A stretch of 64,000 nucleotides of DNA from a bacterium HR40 (lineage in GTDB: Bacteria; Pseudomonadota; Alphaproteobacteria; Geminicoccales; Geminicoccaceae). Below, one piece after another: positions 53,342 through 62,539 of the stretch (positions within the stretch are counted from its first letter, which is position 1; the number at the start of each line of letters is the position of its first letter). Location of the stretch: positions 248,001-312,000 of the forward strand of contig BEIQ01000002.1 in the NCBI GenBank assembly GCA_002898275.1, in the 5' to 3' direction. The position numbers and the translations under genes were made by a program. Under the pieces are notes generated by a model, which saw only the letters and a program-made list of their open reading frames with translations, was not told the origin of the DNA and made no database searches.

Positions 53342-53780
53342 CCGGCCGTAGCCGCTCTTCCAGCTCCGGATGGGGCAGCCACGTCAGGTCCTTGTCGACC
53401 TCCTCGACGATACAGCTGCGCACGCGGTCGGAGAGGGCTGTCCGCAGATCGCCGAGCATGCGCGGGGCGGCAACGAGAACGAGTTCGCCGTATTGGCCGT
53501 TGTTCAACCCTTCCTCGAGCAGCTCGCTGATCCGAAAGGCGAACTTCTCCTTTTCCACGCGCTTGGGGTCGGTGTCCGGCTCCATGGCGTGGCGCCCCTT
53601 GTCATGGGTGCTGTCGTAGGTCCGGCCAGGCCGATCCGCCAGCAGCTCCGATCCCTTCATGCGCGCTGGCGCGTAGAGCTCCTCGTGGACCACCTCGAGG
53701 CCCCTGCGTTCCGCGTCGGGGCGAAAGATCCGCAGTCGTGCCCCGTCCGCGACCACCACCCAGAGCTTCCGTTTCGGCAT
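53319..53780 (-). CDS. Host attachment protein family (AtsE-like)
   Basis: 153 aa, PF10116-like. It opens KLWVVVADGARLRIFRP, with GRTYDSTHDKGRHAMEP and FAFRISELLEEG typical of the family, and ends with VAAPRMLGDLRTAL, similar to eRF1-type folds. Despite the family name, based on plant-attachment mutants in Agrobacterium, the molecular role is unknown. GGAGGAACCG precedes the ATG at 53780. It is the last gene of the Lon-like operon. Confidence 0.87.
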   Translation of the reverse strand: MPKRKLWVVVADGARLRIFRPDAERRGLEVVHEELYAPARMKGSELLADRPGRTYDSTHDKGRHAMEPDTDPKRVEKEKFAFRISELLEEGLNNGQYGELVLVAAPRMLGDLRTALSDRVRSCIVEEVDKDLTWLPHPELEERLRPVIWPTTA

Positions 53781-53813
53781 CGGTTCCTCCGTCGGTCGAC
53801 CCCGCATCCGGGG

Positions 53814-54062
53814 TCAGTCGGTTTCTTCTTCCTCGAGGAGAATGTCGTACACCGCCGCGATGCGACCGGCGAGCGGCCTCTCCTCCTCGCCGAGCCGTTC
53901 GCCGGCACCGCGCGCCCACAGCATCGCCTGCTCGATCTCCGCGAAGGTCGCACCCGTCGCCAAAATACGGCTCGCCCGCACGGGATCCTCGATGCCGGTG
54001 AGCTCCATGACCTCGTGGAGCGTGGGATGGGCATGGGGATGGGATTGCGCTGTGCGGGTCAT
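53814..54062 (-). CDS. Small conserved-looking acidic protein, unknown function
   Basis: 82 aa with a His-rich N-terminus (QSHPHAHPTLHEVMELTGIE) followed by helices (ASRILATGATFAEIEQAMLWARG) and an acidic end (EEEETD). Not recognised. The ATG overlaps the upstream stop (ATGA), and the attachment-family gene follows 33 bp later. Helical pattern without signal peptide suggests a cytoplasmic adaptor. Confidence 0.65.
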   Translation of the reverse strand: MTRTAQSHPHAHPTLHEVMELTGIEDPVRASRILATGATFAEIEQAMLWARGAGERLGEEERPLAGRIAAVYDILLEEEETD

Positions 54063-54898
54063 CCGTTGGCTTCCTTCTGGGGTTCAAAGGAGCGCCCCCG
54101 TACCGTCGTCGCCCGGCGCGCCGCAGCTTCCTCGATCGCCTCGAGCAACGCCGGCAGCGTCGCTCCCACGATGGCGCCGTCCACCACCACGGCCGCAGCC
54201 CCCCGTTCGACGATATCGCGGCGACAGGCCTCGAGTGCGGTCTCGAGATCGGGGGCGGGGTGGATGTGCATGCCCGAAGGAATGGGAAACGGCAACGCAG
54301 CGGCGATCTCTTCGGCGCTTGCGGCCGGCGCCACATGGACGAGGGCCCCGGCCCCGGACTCGCCCACGAACCTGGCGACCAGGGAAAGAGTGGTCCGGTC
54401 GCCGGCGGAGAGGGCGACGAGCGGCCCCGGCCGGGCGGTGCGGAGGACCAGGACCGACCCGGCGGGCAGGGCGAGCTCGCCGGTGACCGCGAGAAGCGCC
54501 CGCAACTCGCCGGCGTCCGCCACCAGGAGGTCGCCAGGCCTCAGAGCTCGGACGAAGAGCGGCGCCTCGAGTTCGAGGAAACGGAAGGACAGCGCGAAAC
54601 GCTCGGCCACCCGCGCGGCGAGGCGTTCGAGCTCGGCAGCGGCGAGCCGCAGGGCGCGGCGCGCCTGCTCGGGCCGGAATTCGCCTGCGCTGTGGCCGAA
54701 GCGGCTCACCAGCCGAGTGAAAGGCAGCGCCGCCGACCACAGGAGCGCCGGATTGCCGGAAAACGCCGTGGCCAGTTCGGCCTGCAGCCGTTGCGCGATC
54801 AGCGCCGCTTCCTCCAGCAGACGCTCGGCGGCGGGTGCCGGATGGGAGACGCAGACCACGACGCGCAGCGATTCGACCCTGCCTTCGACCGGATTCAC
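54059..54898 (-). CDS. Universal-stress-like protein, unassigned
   Basis: 279 aa. The first half starts with a beta strand LRVVVCVSHPAPAAERLLEEAALIAQRL and has helix-strand alternation like USP domains found in KdpD, including AFSGNPAL and ELEAPLFVRAL; the ATP motif GxxGSxxS is not visible. The C-terminal part ends LEAIEEAAARRATTVRGRSF. The GTG start overlaps the protease stop (GTGA). Stress-type role is inferred from fold likeness and operon position. Confidence 0.6.
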   Translation of the reverse strand: MNPVEGRVESLRVVVCVSHPAPAAERLLEEAALIAQRLQAELATAFSGNPALLWSAALPFTRLVSRFGHSAGEFRPEQARRALRLAAAELERLAARVAERFALSFRFLELEAPLFVRALRPGDLLVADAGELRALLAVTGELALPAGSVLVLRTARPGPLVALSAGDRTTLSLVARFVGESGAGALVHVAPAASAEEIAAALPFPIPSGMHIHPAPDLETALEACRRDIVERGAAAVVVDGAIVGATLPALLEAIEEAAARRATTVRGRSFEPQKEANG

Positions 54899-57330
54899 GG
54901 GCGTTCCTCCCGCGGCGCTGGAGCTTCGGCAGGCGCCCCGAAGCGCTGCCGCCAGAGCGCGAACTGGCGCAGCTGGTCGTCCACTCGGCGGTGGAAGCTG
55001 CCCTCCGGAAAGCTGCCATCGGCCTGCCGTGCGCCGGCCGGAAGCCCGGTGAAGAGTTCGATCGCCTGGTCGATCCGATCCACGGCCCATATCCGGAACA
55101 GCGACTGCGCCACCGCCTCGCGGACTCGCGGGGCGAGCATCATGTGGGGACGGTTGCTCGCGGGAACCACCACCCCGTGGCTGCCGTCGAGACCGCGCAT
55201 GGCACACACATCGAAGAAGCCCTCGATCTTCTCGTTGATTCCGCCGATCGCCCGGATGTGACCGTGCTGGTCGACGGCGCCGGTCATGGCGAGCGACTGG
55301 CGAAGCGGGACTCCGGCAATCGCCGAGAGCAGGGCGAGGAGTTCGGCCGCCGACGCGCTGTCGCCCTCGACCCCGCCGTAGGACTGCTCGAAGACCAGGC
55401 TGGCGGCGAGCGACAGGGGCAGATCCGGCACATAGTGGGCCATGAGATAGCCGCTCAAAACCAGCACGCCTTTCGAATGGATGGGCCCTCCGAGCTTCAC
55501 CTCCCGCTCGATGTCGACCACCTGGCCGCTGCCCATGCGCACCCGGGCCGTGATCCGATTGGGTCGGCCGAAGGCGAAGCCGCCGAGTTCCATCACCGAC
55601 AGCCCGTTGATTTGCCCCACCACCTCGCCGGTCGTCGCGACATAGAGGATGTCGCGGCGAATCTGCTCGAGGACGCGCTCCCTGAGCCGCGACAAGCGGC
55701 GCTCTCGCGCCTGCAGCGCCGCTCCCACATGCTCGGCCTCGACAACCGCGGCACCGGCCCGCCCTGCGTGCCAGTCCGCTTCCCGCACGAGCTCCACGAG
55801 CTCGCGCGTAGCGAGGGACAATCTCTCGCGGTCGCCGGCCCGGCGCGCGGCATGCTCGAGCAAACGCGCGACAGCCGCCGCGGTGAAGGGGCGGAGCCCC
55901 TCCCGTCGCACCATGTCGGCAACCAGCCGCGCATAGACAGCGACCTCGGCCGGCCCGCTCGCGATGTCCTCGTCGAAATCGGCCGCCACCCGAAAGAGGC
56001 GCAGGAACTCGGGATCGAACTCGGCCAACAACCAGTAAAGCAGGCGGTCGCCGACGAGCACCACCTTGATCGCGAGCGGCACGGGCTCGGGCTCGAGGGT
56101 GACCGTGGTGGCCAGCCCGAGACCCTCGAAGGGAGTATGAATGCGAATCTCGCCGCGGAACAACGCCCGTTTCAGGGTCTCCCAAGAGAGCGGGGCGGCG
56201 AGCAATTTGGCGGCGTCCAACACGAGATAGCCGCCGTTCGCCCGATGCAAGGCGCCGGGCCGGATCATCAGGAAGTCGGTGACCAAGGCCCCCATTTCGA
56301 CCCGATGTTCGATGCGCCCGATCAGCCGATCGAAAGTCGGATCGTCTTCGTAGACCACTGGTGCGTGCGTCTCACCGGCGCGGTCGACCAAGAGGTTGAC
56401 GCCATAGCGACGGAAGAAGGGATGGGCGTCCTCCACACCCGCGCGCGTGGGCACGAGCTCCCGCGGGATCTGCAGGAACACCTCGGCGTGCCGCACCACG
56501 TCGTCGCGTAGCTCGTCGAGATAGGCTGCCACCTCGGGAAGATCCTGCCAACGCCGCCTCAGGCCAGCCACCAGATAGTTGGCGACGTGGCCGGCGGTCT
56601 CGTCGGCGAGCCGGCGCAATCGCGCCCGCGTCTCGCGCACCCATGCCGGCATCTCCTCGAGAGCCTGCTGCAGCATTTCCTGCAAGACCTCGACCTCGGC
56701 GGCGATGCGCTCGCGCGCCGGCTCCGGCAGGGCCTCGAATTGCTCGGGTGGCAACACCCGCCCTTGCACCATCGGGGCAAAGGCGAAGCCGACCGGCGAA
56801 CGGAGCAGGGCAATGCCGCGCCGACGGGCCTCCTCCTCGACCCGCCGAATGGCCTCCTCCTGCCGCTCCTCGAGTTCCTTTTCGATGAGCTGCCGGCGGC
56901 TGCGGAATTCCTGGCTCTCGAAAGCGTTGATCAGCGCGTCGACGAGGTCGCCCAGAAGCTGCAGCACATCCTGGCGCAGCTCGCGCCCGCGCCCGGCCGG
57001 AAGGGCGAGCACCTTCGGCCGACGCAGATCGGTGAAATTGGCGACATGCACCCAGTCCGCCGGCACCGGCTGGGTGCTCGCCCGCCGTTCCACCTCGGCC
57101 AGGACGATACCATGCCGGCCGATACCGGCCGGCCCCAGGGCATAGATGTTGTGGTCGCGCCGAGGAATGGCGAGCCCGAGAGCGAGCGCCTCGAGCGCCC
57201 GCTGCTGTCCCAGGGGACCGTCCGGCGGAGGCAGCTCGTCGGTGGTGGCAAAGCCCAGCGCCGCGGGATCGGGAACCCAGCAGAGCTCCTCTGCCGGCAG
57301 GGGCTTCAAGGCATCCGTCGTCGCTGTCAC
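54895..57330 (-). CDS. Lon-related ATP-dependent protease (AAA_32/YcbZ-type)
   Basis: 811 aa. The N-terminal ATPase half has a non-canonical P-loop (ALGPAGIGRHGI in place of GxxGxGKT) near residue 65 and a long coiled-coil insert (about 135-200, IEKELEERQEEAIRRVEEE). The middle has RANGGYLVLDAAKLL. The C-terminal Lon-type protease domain has the catalytic Ser near 658 in EGDSASAAEL and Lys near 701 in INEKIEGFF, 43 residues apart as in Lon. GTG 57330 follows GGAGGA. It heads an operon with the stress-like, small and attachment-family genes. Confidence 0.9.
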   Translation of the reverse strand: MTATTDALKPLPAEELCWVPDPAALGFATTDELPPPDGPLGQQRALEALALGLAIPRRDHNIYALGPAGIGRHGIVLAEVERRASTQPVPADWVHVANFTDLRRPKVLALPAGRGRELRQDVLQLLGDLVDALINAFESQEFRSRRQLIEKELEERQEEAIRRVEEEARRRGIALLRSPVGFAFAPMVQGRVLPPEQFEALPEPARERIAAEVEVLQEMLQQALEEMPAWVRETRARLRRLADETAGHVANYLVAGLRRRWQDLPEVAAYLDELRDDVVRHAEVFLQIPRELVPTRAGVEDAHPFFRRYGVNLLVDRAGETHAPVVYEDDPTFDRLIGRIEHRVEMGALVTDFLMIRPGALHRANGGYLVLDAAKLLAAPLSWETLKRALFRGEIRIHTPFEGLGLATTVTLEPEPVPLAIKVVLVGDRLLYWLLAEFDPEFLRLFRVAADFDEDIASGPAEVAVYARLVADMVRREGLRPFTAAAVARLLEHAARRAGDRERLSLATRELVELVREADWHAGRAGAAVVEAEHVGAALQARERRLSRLRERVLEQIRRDILYVATTGEVVGQINGLSVMELGGFAFGRPNRITARVRMGSGQVVDIEREVKLGGPIHSKGVLVLSGYLMAHYVPDLPLSLAASLVFEQSYGGVEGDSASAAELLALLSAIAGVPLRQSLAMTGAVDQHGHIRAIGGINEKIEGFFDVCAMRGLDGSHGVVVPASNRPHMMLAPRVREAVAQSLFRIWAVDRIDQAIELFTGLPAGARQADGSFPEGSFHRRVDDQLRQFALWRQRFGAPAEAPAPREERP

Positions 57331-57368
57331 GAGCCGACGTCCTCCGAACTGGCCTCCCGCAGCCGCGT

Positions 57369-57722
57369 TCAACGGGTGGCGACGACGGCGATTTCCACCC
57401 TGTACTCGGGCCGCGCAAGACGCGCCTCGACGCAGGCGCGGGCCGGTGCATGCCCTTCGGGAACCCAAGCGTCCCACACGGCGTTCATCTCGTCGAAAGT
57501 CGAGATATCGGCGAGCCAGATCGTGGCCTGCAGAATCTTGCTGCGGTCGGAGCCGGCCTCGGCGAGCAAGGCGTCGATCCGGGCCAGAATGTCGCGGGTT
57601 TGTTCGGCCACCGAGGCACCGGGAGCTCCTTGCGCGACTTGGCCGGCGAGGAAGACCAGCCCGTTGCCGATAACGATCTGGCTCATCCGGCGGTTGGTGT
57701 GAAAACGTGCGATCGCGCTCAC
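57369..57722 (-). CDS. RidA/YjgF family protein
   Basis: 117 aa trimeric enzyme-type protein that hydrolyses reactive enamine/imine intermediates from PLP enzymes. IGNGLVFLAGQVAQG, DILARIDALLAEAGS, and PARACVEARLARPEYRVEI with the conserved Arg and Glu of the active site. The start is a GTG overlapping the SDR stop. The pairing with an SDR suggests a catabolic side pathway; specificity is not readable. Confidence 0.92.
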   Translation of the reverse strand: MSAIARFHTNRRMSQIVIGNGLVFLAGQVAQGAPGASVAEQTRDILARIDALLAEAGSDRSKILQATIWLADISTFDEMNAVWDAWVPEGHAPARACVEARLARPEYRVEIAVVATR

Positions 57723-58543
57723 GAGCCCCTCTCCCCTTTTCGGCCGTCGGCCGGCGACCCGGCCGCCGCGGTCGCGGCGATGTCGTAGAGCATTCCCGCT
57801 GCCGCAAAACCGCCATCGACCACCAGCACGTGTCCGGTCACGAACCGGGCGCCGTCGCCGAGAAGATAGACAACCGCTGCCGCCACATCATCCGGTTCGC
57901 CGTAACGGCCCTGCGGCACCTGCCGCAGCCAAGCGGCCCGTGTCTCCGGCCGGTGCATGACCTGCACCATGGCCGTGGCGATGGGACCTGGCGCCACGGC
58001 GTTGACACGGATACCGCGGGGTGCGAGCTCGACCGCCGCGACCTGAGTGAGATTGATCACAGCCGCCTTGGAGGGCCCGTAGGCAGCGCGTCCGACCGAA
58101 CCGCGCAGACCAGCGACCGAGGCGACATTGACGATGGCCCCTCGGGTGCCGTCCGCGATCATGATCCGCGCGGCCTCGCGCAGCGCCACGAACAGACCGA
58201 ACAGATTGACCGCGAAGATGCGTCGGAAATCGTCGAGGTCGTGGTCGAGGAGCGGCTTTTCGACGCCGACCCCGGCGTTGTTGACGACCATGTCCAGCTG
58301 GCCGAAGCGTGTCCGGGCCTCGCGGATGGCGGTCGCCATCTCCTCTTCCCTCGCCACGTCGGCCACGAGCGGCAGCACGTCGACGCGCCGCCCCTCCAGC
58401 GCGGCGGCGAGTCGGGCGAGCCCCTCGGCGTCGCGGTCGACGAGGGCGAGGCGGGCTCCGGCCCGAGCGAGTCGGTCGACGATCGCCCGCCCGATGCCTG
58501 CGGCGGCACCGGTGACGATCGCCACCCGATTTTCCAGTTCCAT
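57719..58543 (-). CDS. Short-chain dehydrogenase/reductase
   Basis: 274 aa classical SDR. Cofactor motif TGAAAGIG near residue 11, acidic residue in LVDRDAEG suggesting NAD preference, NNAGVGVE, and a catalytic Ser in NVASVAG with Tyr/Lys in YGPSKAA. A C-terminal extension of about 20 residues (ATAAAGSPADGRKG) is extra. The ATG at 58543 lies 54 bp after the ParA-type gene stop on the same strand. Substrate not predictable. Confidence 0.93.
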   Translation of the reverse strand: MELENRVAIVTGAAAGIGRAIVDRLARAGARLALVDRDAEGLARLAAALEGRRVDVLPLVADVAREEEMATAIREARTRFGQLDMVVNNAGVGVEKPLLDHDLDDFRRIFAVNLFGLFVALREAARIMIADGTRGAIVNVASVAGLRGSVGRAAYGPSKAAVINLTQVAAVELAPRGIRVNAVAPGPIATAMVQVMHRPETRAAWLRQVPQGRYGEPDDVAAAVVYLLGDGARFVTGHVLVVDGGFAAAGMLYDIAATAAAGSPADGRKGERGS

Positions 58544-58596
58544 GGACCTGCCTCCCCGGAAGCCGGCCGCATGGTGCGGCGGCAGACTGCGGGCGG

Positions 58597-59448
58597 TCAA
58601 CCCCGCACCGGAGCACTGGGCCGACCCGTTCCCTTCGGGAGACGGCGCCACAGGGTCGCGAGCCAGGCGAAGCCTCGACGCGGCGTCGCCGCCGCACCCG
58701 GCGCGAGATGGCGCAACGGCCGCACCGTCTTGGCGGCCGGCGGCACCTCCAGTCGGCGCGCTCGCGCCACGAGCGGCGGCTCGCCAGCGCCAGTGGCAAG
58801 CCCCTCGACCAGCTGGGCGAGTCGGTCGAAGGCCTGTCGCGCCAGAGCGAAACGGGAGTCCGATCCGATCCACACGCCGTCGGCAAAGCAAGCGGCCAGC
58901 TCCGGATATTCCCCGAGCGGCAACGCGAGGGGCTCGCCGAACACTGCGAGCCGCGCGCAGAGCGCCGAGAGATCGTGCCCGTTCGCGATCCGAACGGGTA
59001 CGAGACGCACCATCGGCGGCGCCCCGGTGCGCGCCTCCCGGGCGCTTCGCACATAGCGCAGCGTGCGCTGCGTGCCCTCTACGTCGACGGCAGCCGGCGG
59101 CACCGGCACCAGCACCACATGGCCGAGGAGCAATGCCGAGGCGACCGCCGGGCCGATGACGCTCGGCAGATCGAGGACGACGAAGTCGTACTCCGACAGC
59201 AGCCCCAGCAGCTGCACCACCCAGCGCCGCGCATCGACGATGCTCCCGAGTGGCTGGCGTTCGGCATCGGCCGGCAGCCGCACCCGCTTCGCCCACAGAT
59301 AGGCGGTGTGCTGGGGATCGGCGTCGAGGAGGATGGCCCGCCAGCCCCGCTCGCCGAGGACACCGGCGAGATGGACGGCAAGGGTGCTCTTGCCGGAACC
59401 CCCCTTGAGATTGGCCACTGCGACCAGGCGTCCGGTCGCCTCCGGCAC
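58597..59448 (-). CDS. ParA/MinD-type ATPase, orphan
   Basis: 283 aa. Deviant Walker A KGGSGKST near residue 15 with the signature lysine, LLDADPQHTAYLW, and Walker B FVVLDLPSVIG. ParA-like up to about residue 210, then a basic Pro/Ala-rich tail (ARRLEVPPAAKTVRPLRHL). No ParB gene or parS-like repeats were seen beside it, so it is probably a cargo-positioning ATPase (as McdA or PpfA) and not a chromosome partition gene. Confidence 0.85.
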   Translation of the reverse strand: MPEATGRLVAVANLKGGSGKSTLAVHLAGVLGERGWRAILLDADPQHTAYLWAKRVRLPADAERQPLGSIVDARRWVVQLLGLLSEYDFVVLDLPSVIGPAVASALLLGHVVLVPVPPAAVDVEGTQRTLRYVRSAREARTGAPPMVRLVPVRIANGHDLSALCARLAVFGEPLALPLGEYPELAACFADGVWIGSDSRFALARQAFDRLAQLVEGLATGAGEPPLVARARRLEVPPAAKTVRPLRHLAPGAAATPRRGFAWLATLWRRLPKGTGRPSAPVRG

Positions 59449-59581
59449 CCGCTCCTCCCGCGTCCCCTTCTACTCCAAAGCGCCAACGTTTGCCGCCGAA
59501 CCCGGCGAGCGGATCCTGCGGGCAAGCTATGATAGCCCATCCGCAGAGGCTGTATAGCGGACAAGGGGTGCGGGCGGTGAT

Positions 59582-59603
59582 CCCTCGCGGCAGGCAGCGA
59601 GGG
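59582..59603 (-). terminator. Terminator-like hairpin after the TRAP binding-protein gene
   Basis: CCCTCGC and GCGAGGG form a perfect 7-bp stem with an eight-base loop just 6 bp beyond the minus-strand stop at 59610. No T run follows, so it may act as a 3' stabiliser or weak terminator. Confidence 0.4.
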
Positions 59604-59609
59604 TCGGGA

Positions 59610-60617
59610 TCAGCCTCCCGCCTTGCGCTTCAGCCCCTCCACGGCATCGAGCAGCCGTTTGCCAGGTTCGCCGGCACGCTCCACGAAAGCCCGCCACAAG
59701 GGCTCGCTCGCCGCCCGGAAACGGGCCAGTTCCGCCGGTGTCGGGCGATAGACGGTCATACCCTTCTCGCGGGCATAGGCGAGGGCGTCGCGCTCGGCTT
59801 GCGCCACGCGGTCCCGCAGCTCGCCCTCGAGCCTCCGCGCCACCTGGGTCAGGAGCTGGCGCTGCCGGTCGTCGAGGCGACGCCAAAAGGCGTCGTTGAT
59901 CAGCACGAGATACTCGCTGTCGGCAAGACGGAGGTCGGTGATGCCCTTGACCACCGCGTCGAGCTGGCGCGAACGGATGGTCGAGAGGCCGGTCATCCCG
60001 AGCTCGGCGGTTCCCTGTCGATAAGCGGCCGGTTGGTCGGCCGTCCCCACTCGCACCGGTTCGCCACCGAGCAGCTCCACCCAGCGGGCGAGGATGCGGT
60101 TCGGCACCCGGACCTTGCGGCCTCGGAGATCCTCGGGAACCCGGACCGGCCGCTCCCGCGCGACGAGTACCGTGCCGCCTCCCGCCTGCCACCACAGCAC
60201 CCGCGCCCCGGTCTCGAGGATGGCGGCATCGATCAGGCCGCGCACCGGCGAGCTCGGTTCGGTGGCCGCGCGCACCAGCTCCTCGCGGTCGAGCAGGAAG
60301 GGCAACTGGAAGAGCTCGACCGCGGGCAATGTCGCGGCAAAACGGGCAAGGGACGCGACCCCCATTTCGAGCGCACCGGCGGCCACCGCATTGGGGACCT
60401 CGTTGCCGGCGACCAGGCTGTCGTCGGGATGGAGCGCGATGTCCAGTCCGATTCCGGACGCCTCGACTTCCCGCTCGAAGATCACCAGGTTGCGTCCCGC
60501 CGCGCTGGATAGCGAGTACGGCACGGCCACCCGCACGGTGGTGGTCGCGGCGTTCGCTCCACCCGCGAGGCCGGCGAGTATGAGGGCGGTCATGGCAAGG
60601 ATATGGAAGAGCGGCAC
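59610..60617 (-). CDS. TRAP transporter substrate-binding protein (DctP family), orphan
   Basis: 335 aa. A signal peptide spans residues 1-23 (LAMTALILAGLAGGANAATT). DctP-fold sequence follows: VPYSLSSAAGRNLVIFEREVE, FQLPFLLDREELVRA, the substrate-clamping Arg in GRKVRVPNRILARWVELLGGEPV, and MTGLSTIRSRQLDAVVKG. GTG 60617 follows GGGAGG by seven bases. No DctQ or DctM membrane genes flank it. A sugar-acid dehydratase gene is divergent, suggesting a carboxylate sugar ligand, as inference. Confidence 0.85.
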   Translation of the reverse strand: MPLFHILAMTALILAGLAGGANAATTTVRVAVPYSLSSAAGRNLVIFEREVEASGIGLDIALHPDDSLVAGNEVPNAVAAGALEMGVASLARFAATLPAVELFQLPFLLDREELVRAATEPSSPVRGLIDAAILETGARVLWWQAGGGTVLVARERPVRVPEDLRGRKVRVPNRILARWVELLGGEPVRVGTADQPAAYRQGTAELGMTGLSTIRSRQLDAVVKGITDLRLADSEYLVLINDAFWRRLDDRQRQLLTQVARRLEGELRDRVAQAERDALAYAREKGMTVYRPTPAELARFRAASEPLWRAFVERAGEPGKRLLDAVEGLKRKAGG

Positions 60618-60741
60618 GGATCTATCCTCCCTCGAACGGTCCGACGGCCGCCGACACGGCTTGACGGGACTGCGAGCTGAGGCTTGAAGGCGTCCTAAAC
60701 GGCGGGCGCGCGGCCCGCAACGATCGACGGGGGAGCAGGCG

Positions 60742-62535
60742 ATGCAGGGCACCAACCGGCGCAGGCTGCGCAGTCAGGCCTGGTGGGACGATCCCGCCGA
60801 GCCGGACATGACGGCGCTCTATCTCGAACGCTATCTGAATTTCGGGCTCACCCGCGAGGAACTGCAGTCGGGACGCCCCATCATCGGCATCGCCCAGACG
60901 GGCTCCGATCTCGCCCCCTGCAACCGCCACCATCTCGAACTCGCGCAGCGGGTGCGCGATGGGATCCGCGACGCCGGCGGGGTGCCGATCGAGTTCCCGG
61001 TCCACCCGATCCAAGAGACCGGCAAGCGGCCAACGGCGATGCTCGACCGCAACCTCACCTATCTCTCGGCGGTCGAGATCCTCTATGGCTATCCCCTCGA
61101 CGGCGTGGTGCTCACGACCGGCTGTGACAAGACCACGCCGGCGCTGCTCATGGCCGCGGCCACCGTCAATATCCCGGCCATCGTGCTCTCCGGTGGCCCG
61201 ATGCTCAACGGCTACCACAATGGCCGGCACGCCGGCTCCGGCATGGTGGTCTGGCAGGCCCGCCAGATGCTCGCTCGCGGCGAGATCGACTACGAGGAAT
61301 TCATGCGCATGGTGTGCGACTCGGCACCGAGCGCCGGTCATTGCAACACCATGGGGACCGCCTCGTCGATGAACGCCATGGCCGAGGCGCTCGGCATGAG
61401 TCTGACCGGTTGCGCCGCCATCCCGGCACCCTATCGCGAGCGTGCCCAAATGGCCTACCGCACCGGCCGACGCATCGTCGAAATGGTCCACGAGGAGCTG
61501 ACGCCGCGCAAGATCATGACCCGCAAGGCGTTCGAGAACGCCATCTTCGTCTGCTCGGCGATCGGCGGCTCGACCAACGTGCCGATCCATCTCGTCGCCA
61601 TCGCCCGGCACCTCGGGGTCGAGCTCACGGTCGAGGACTTCGAGCTCGGTCGCGACATCCCTCTGCTCGTCAACGTCCAGCCGGCTGGCAAATATCTGAT
61701 GGAGGAGTTCCATCGCGCCGGCGGCGTGCCAGCGGTGATCAAGGAGCTGCTGGCGGCCGGGCGCTTCCACGGCGACGCCCTCACCTGTACCGGCAAGACG
61801 ATGGCCGAGAACCACGCCGAGATCCCCTTCTCGCAGGACCGCGAGGTCATCCGCTCCTACCGCGATCCCCTGCGGCCGGAAGCAGGCTTCGTCATCATCA
61901 GCGGCAATCTGTTCGAATCGGCGGTGATGAAGACCTCGGTGGTCTCCGACGAATTCCGCAAACACTATTTCGAACATCCCGAGCATCCTGGCGTGTTCGA
62001 GGGTCGCGCCATCGTGTTCGAGGGCCCGGAAGACTATCACGCCCGCATCGACGATCCGTCGCTCGATATAGACGAGAATTGTTTCCTCTTCATCAGGAAC
62101 TGCGGGCCGGTCGGATATCCGGGTGCAGCCGAGGTCGTGAACATGCGCCCGCCGGCAGCGCTGCTCAAGAAAGGTATCCGGGCGCTGCCGACCATCGGCG
62201 ACGGTCGTCAGAGCGGGACCTCGGAGAGCCCTTCGATCCTCAATGCCTCTCCCGAGGCGGCAGTGGGCGGCAATCTCGCCATCCTGCGCACCGGCGACCG
62301 GGTCCGGCTCGATCTTACGCGGCGTCGCCTCGATGTGCTACTCACCCCGGAGGAGATCGAGAGGCGGCGGCAAGAACTCTCGCGCGAGCCGCCGAAGATC
62401 CCGCCGAACCAAACGCCGTGGCAGGAGATCTATCGGACCTATGTCGGCCAGCTGTCGACCGGCGCCTGCCTCGAGCCGGCGGTGCTCTATCTCGACATCG
62501 CCGCGACCAAGGGGTTGCCGCGCCGCAATCACTGA
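60742..62535 (+). CDS. IlvD/Edd family dehydratase, sugar-acid type
   Basis: 597 aa Fe-S dehydratase. Closest in pattern to L-arabinonate/D-xylonate dehydratases: [29 protein letters not shown] at the N-terminus, then [26 protein letters not shown] (cluster Cys), [11 protein letters not shown] (second cluster Cys), [13 protein letters not shown], and the C-terminal [21 protein letters not shown]. It would dehydrate an aldonic acid to a 2-keto-3-deoxy acid. GGGGGAG lies upstream of the ATG. Confidence 0.93.
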   Translation: MQGTNRRRLRSQAWWDDPAEPDMTALYLERYLNFGLTREELQSGRPIIGIAQTGSDLAPCNRHHLELAQRVRDGIRDAGGVPIEFPVHPIQETGKRPTAMLDRNLTYLSAVEILYGYPLDGVVLTTGCDKTTPALLMAAATVNIPAIVLSGGPMLNGYHNGRHAGSGMVVWQARQMLARGEIDYEEFMRMVCDSAPSAGHCNTMGTASSMNAMAEALGMSLTGCAAIPAPYRERAQMAYRTGRRIVEMVHEELTPRKIMTRKAFENAIFVCSAIGGSTNVPIHLVAIARHLGVELTVEDFELGRDIPLLVNVQPAGKYLMEEFHRAGGVPAVIKELLAAGRFHGDALTCTGKTMAENHAEIPFSQDREVIRSYRDPLRPEAGFVIISGNLFESAVMKTSVVSDEFRKHYFEHPEHPGVFEGRAIVFEGPEDYHARIDDPSLDIDENCFLFIRNCGPVGYPGAAEVVNMRPPAALLKKGIRALPTIGDGRQSGTSESPSILNASPEAAVGGNLAILRTGDRVRLDLTRRRLDVLLTPEEIERRRQELSREPPKIPPNQTPWQEIYRTYVGQLSTGACLEPAVLYLDIAATKGLPRRNH

Positions 62536-62539
62536 GACC

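Noticed and set aside
59449-59581. TATCAT/TATAGC boxes as promoters around the ParA-type gene
   Set aside because: AT-rich hexamers occur on both strands but none has a matching -35 at proper spacing.
60618-60741. TTGACG-led promoter for the dehydratase gene
   Set aside because: A TTGACG is present near 60660, but no acceptable -10 element lies at 16-18 bp, so I do not call it.
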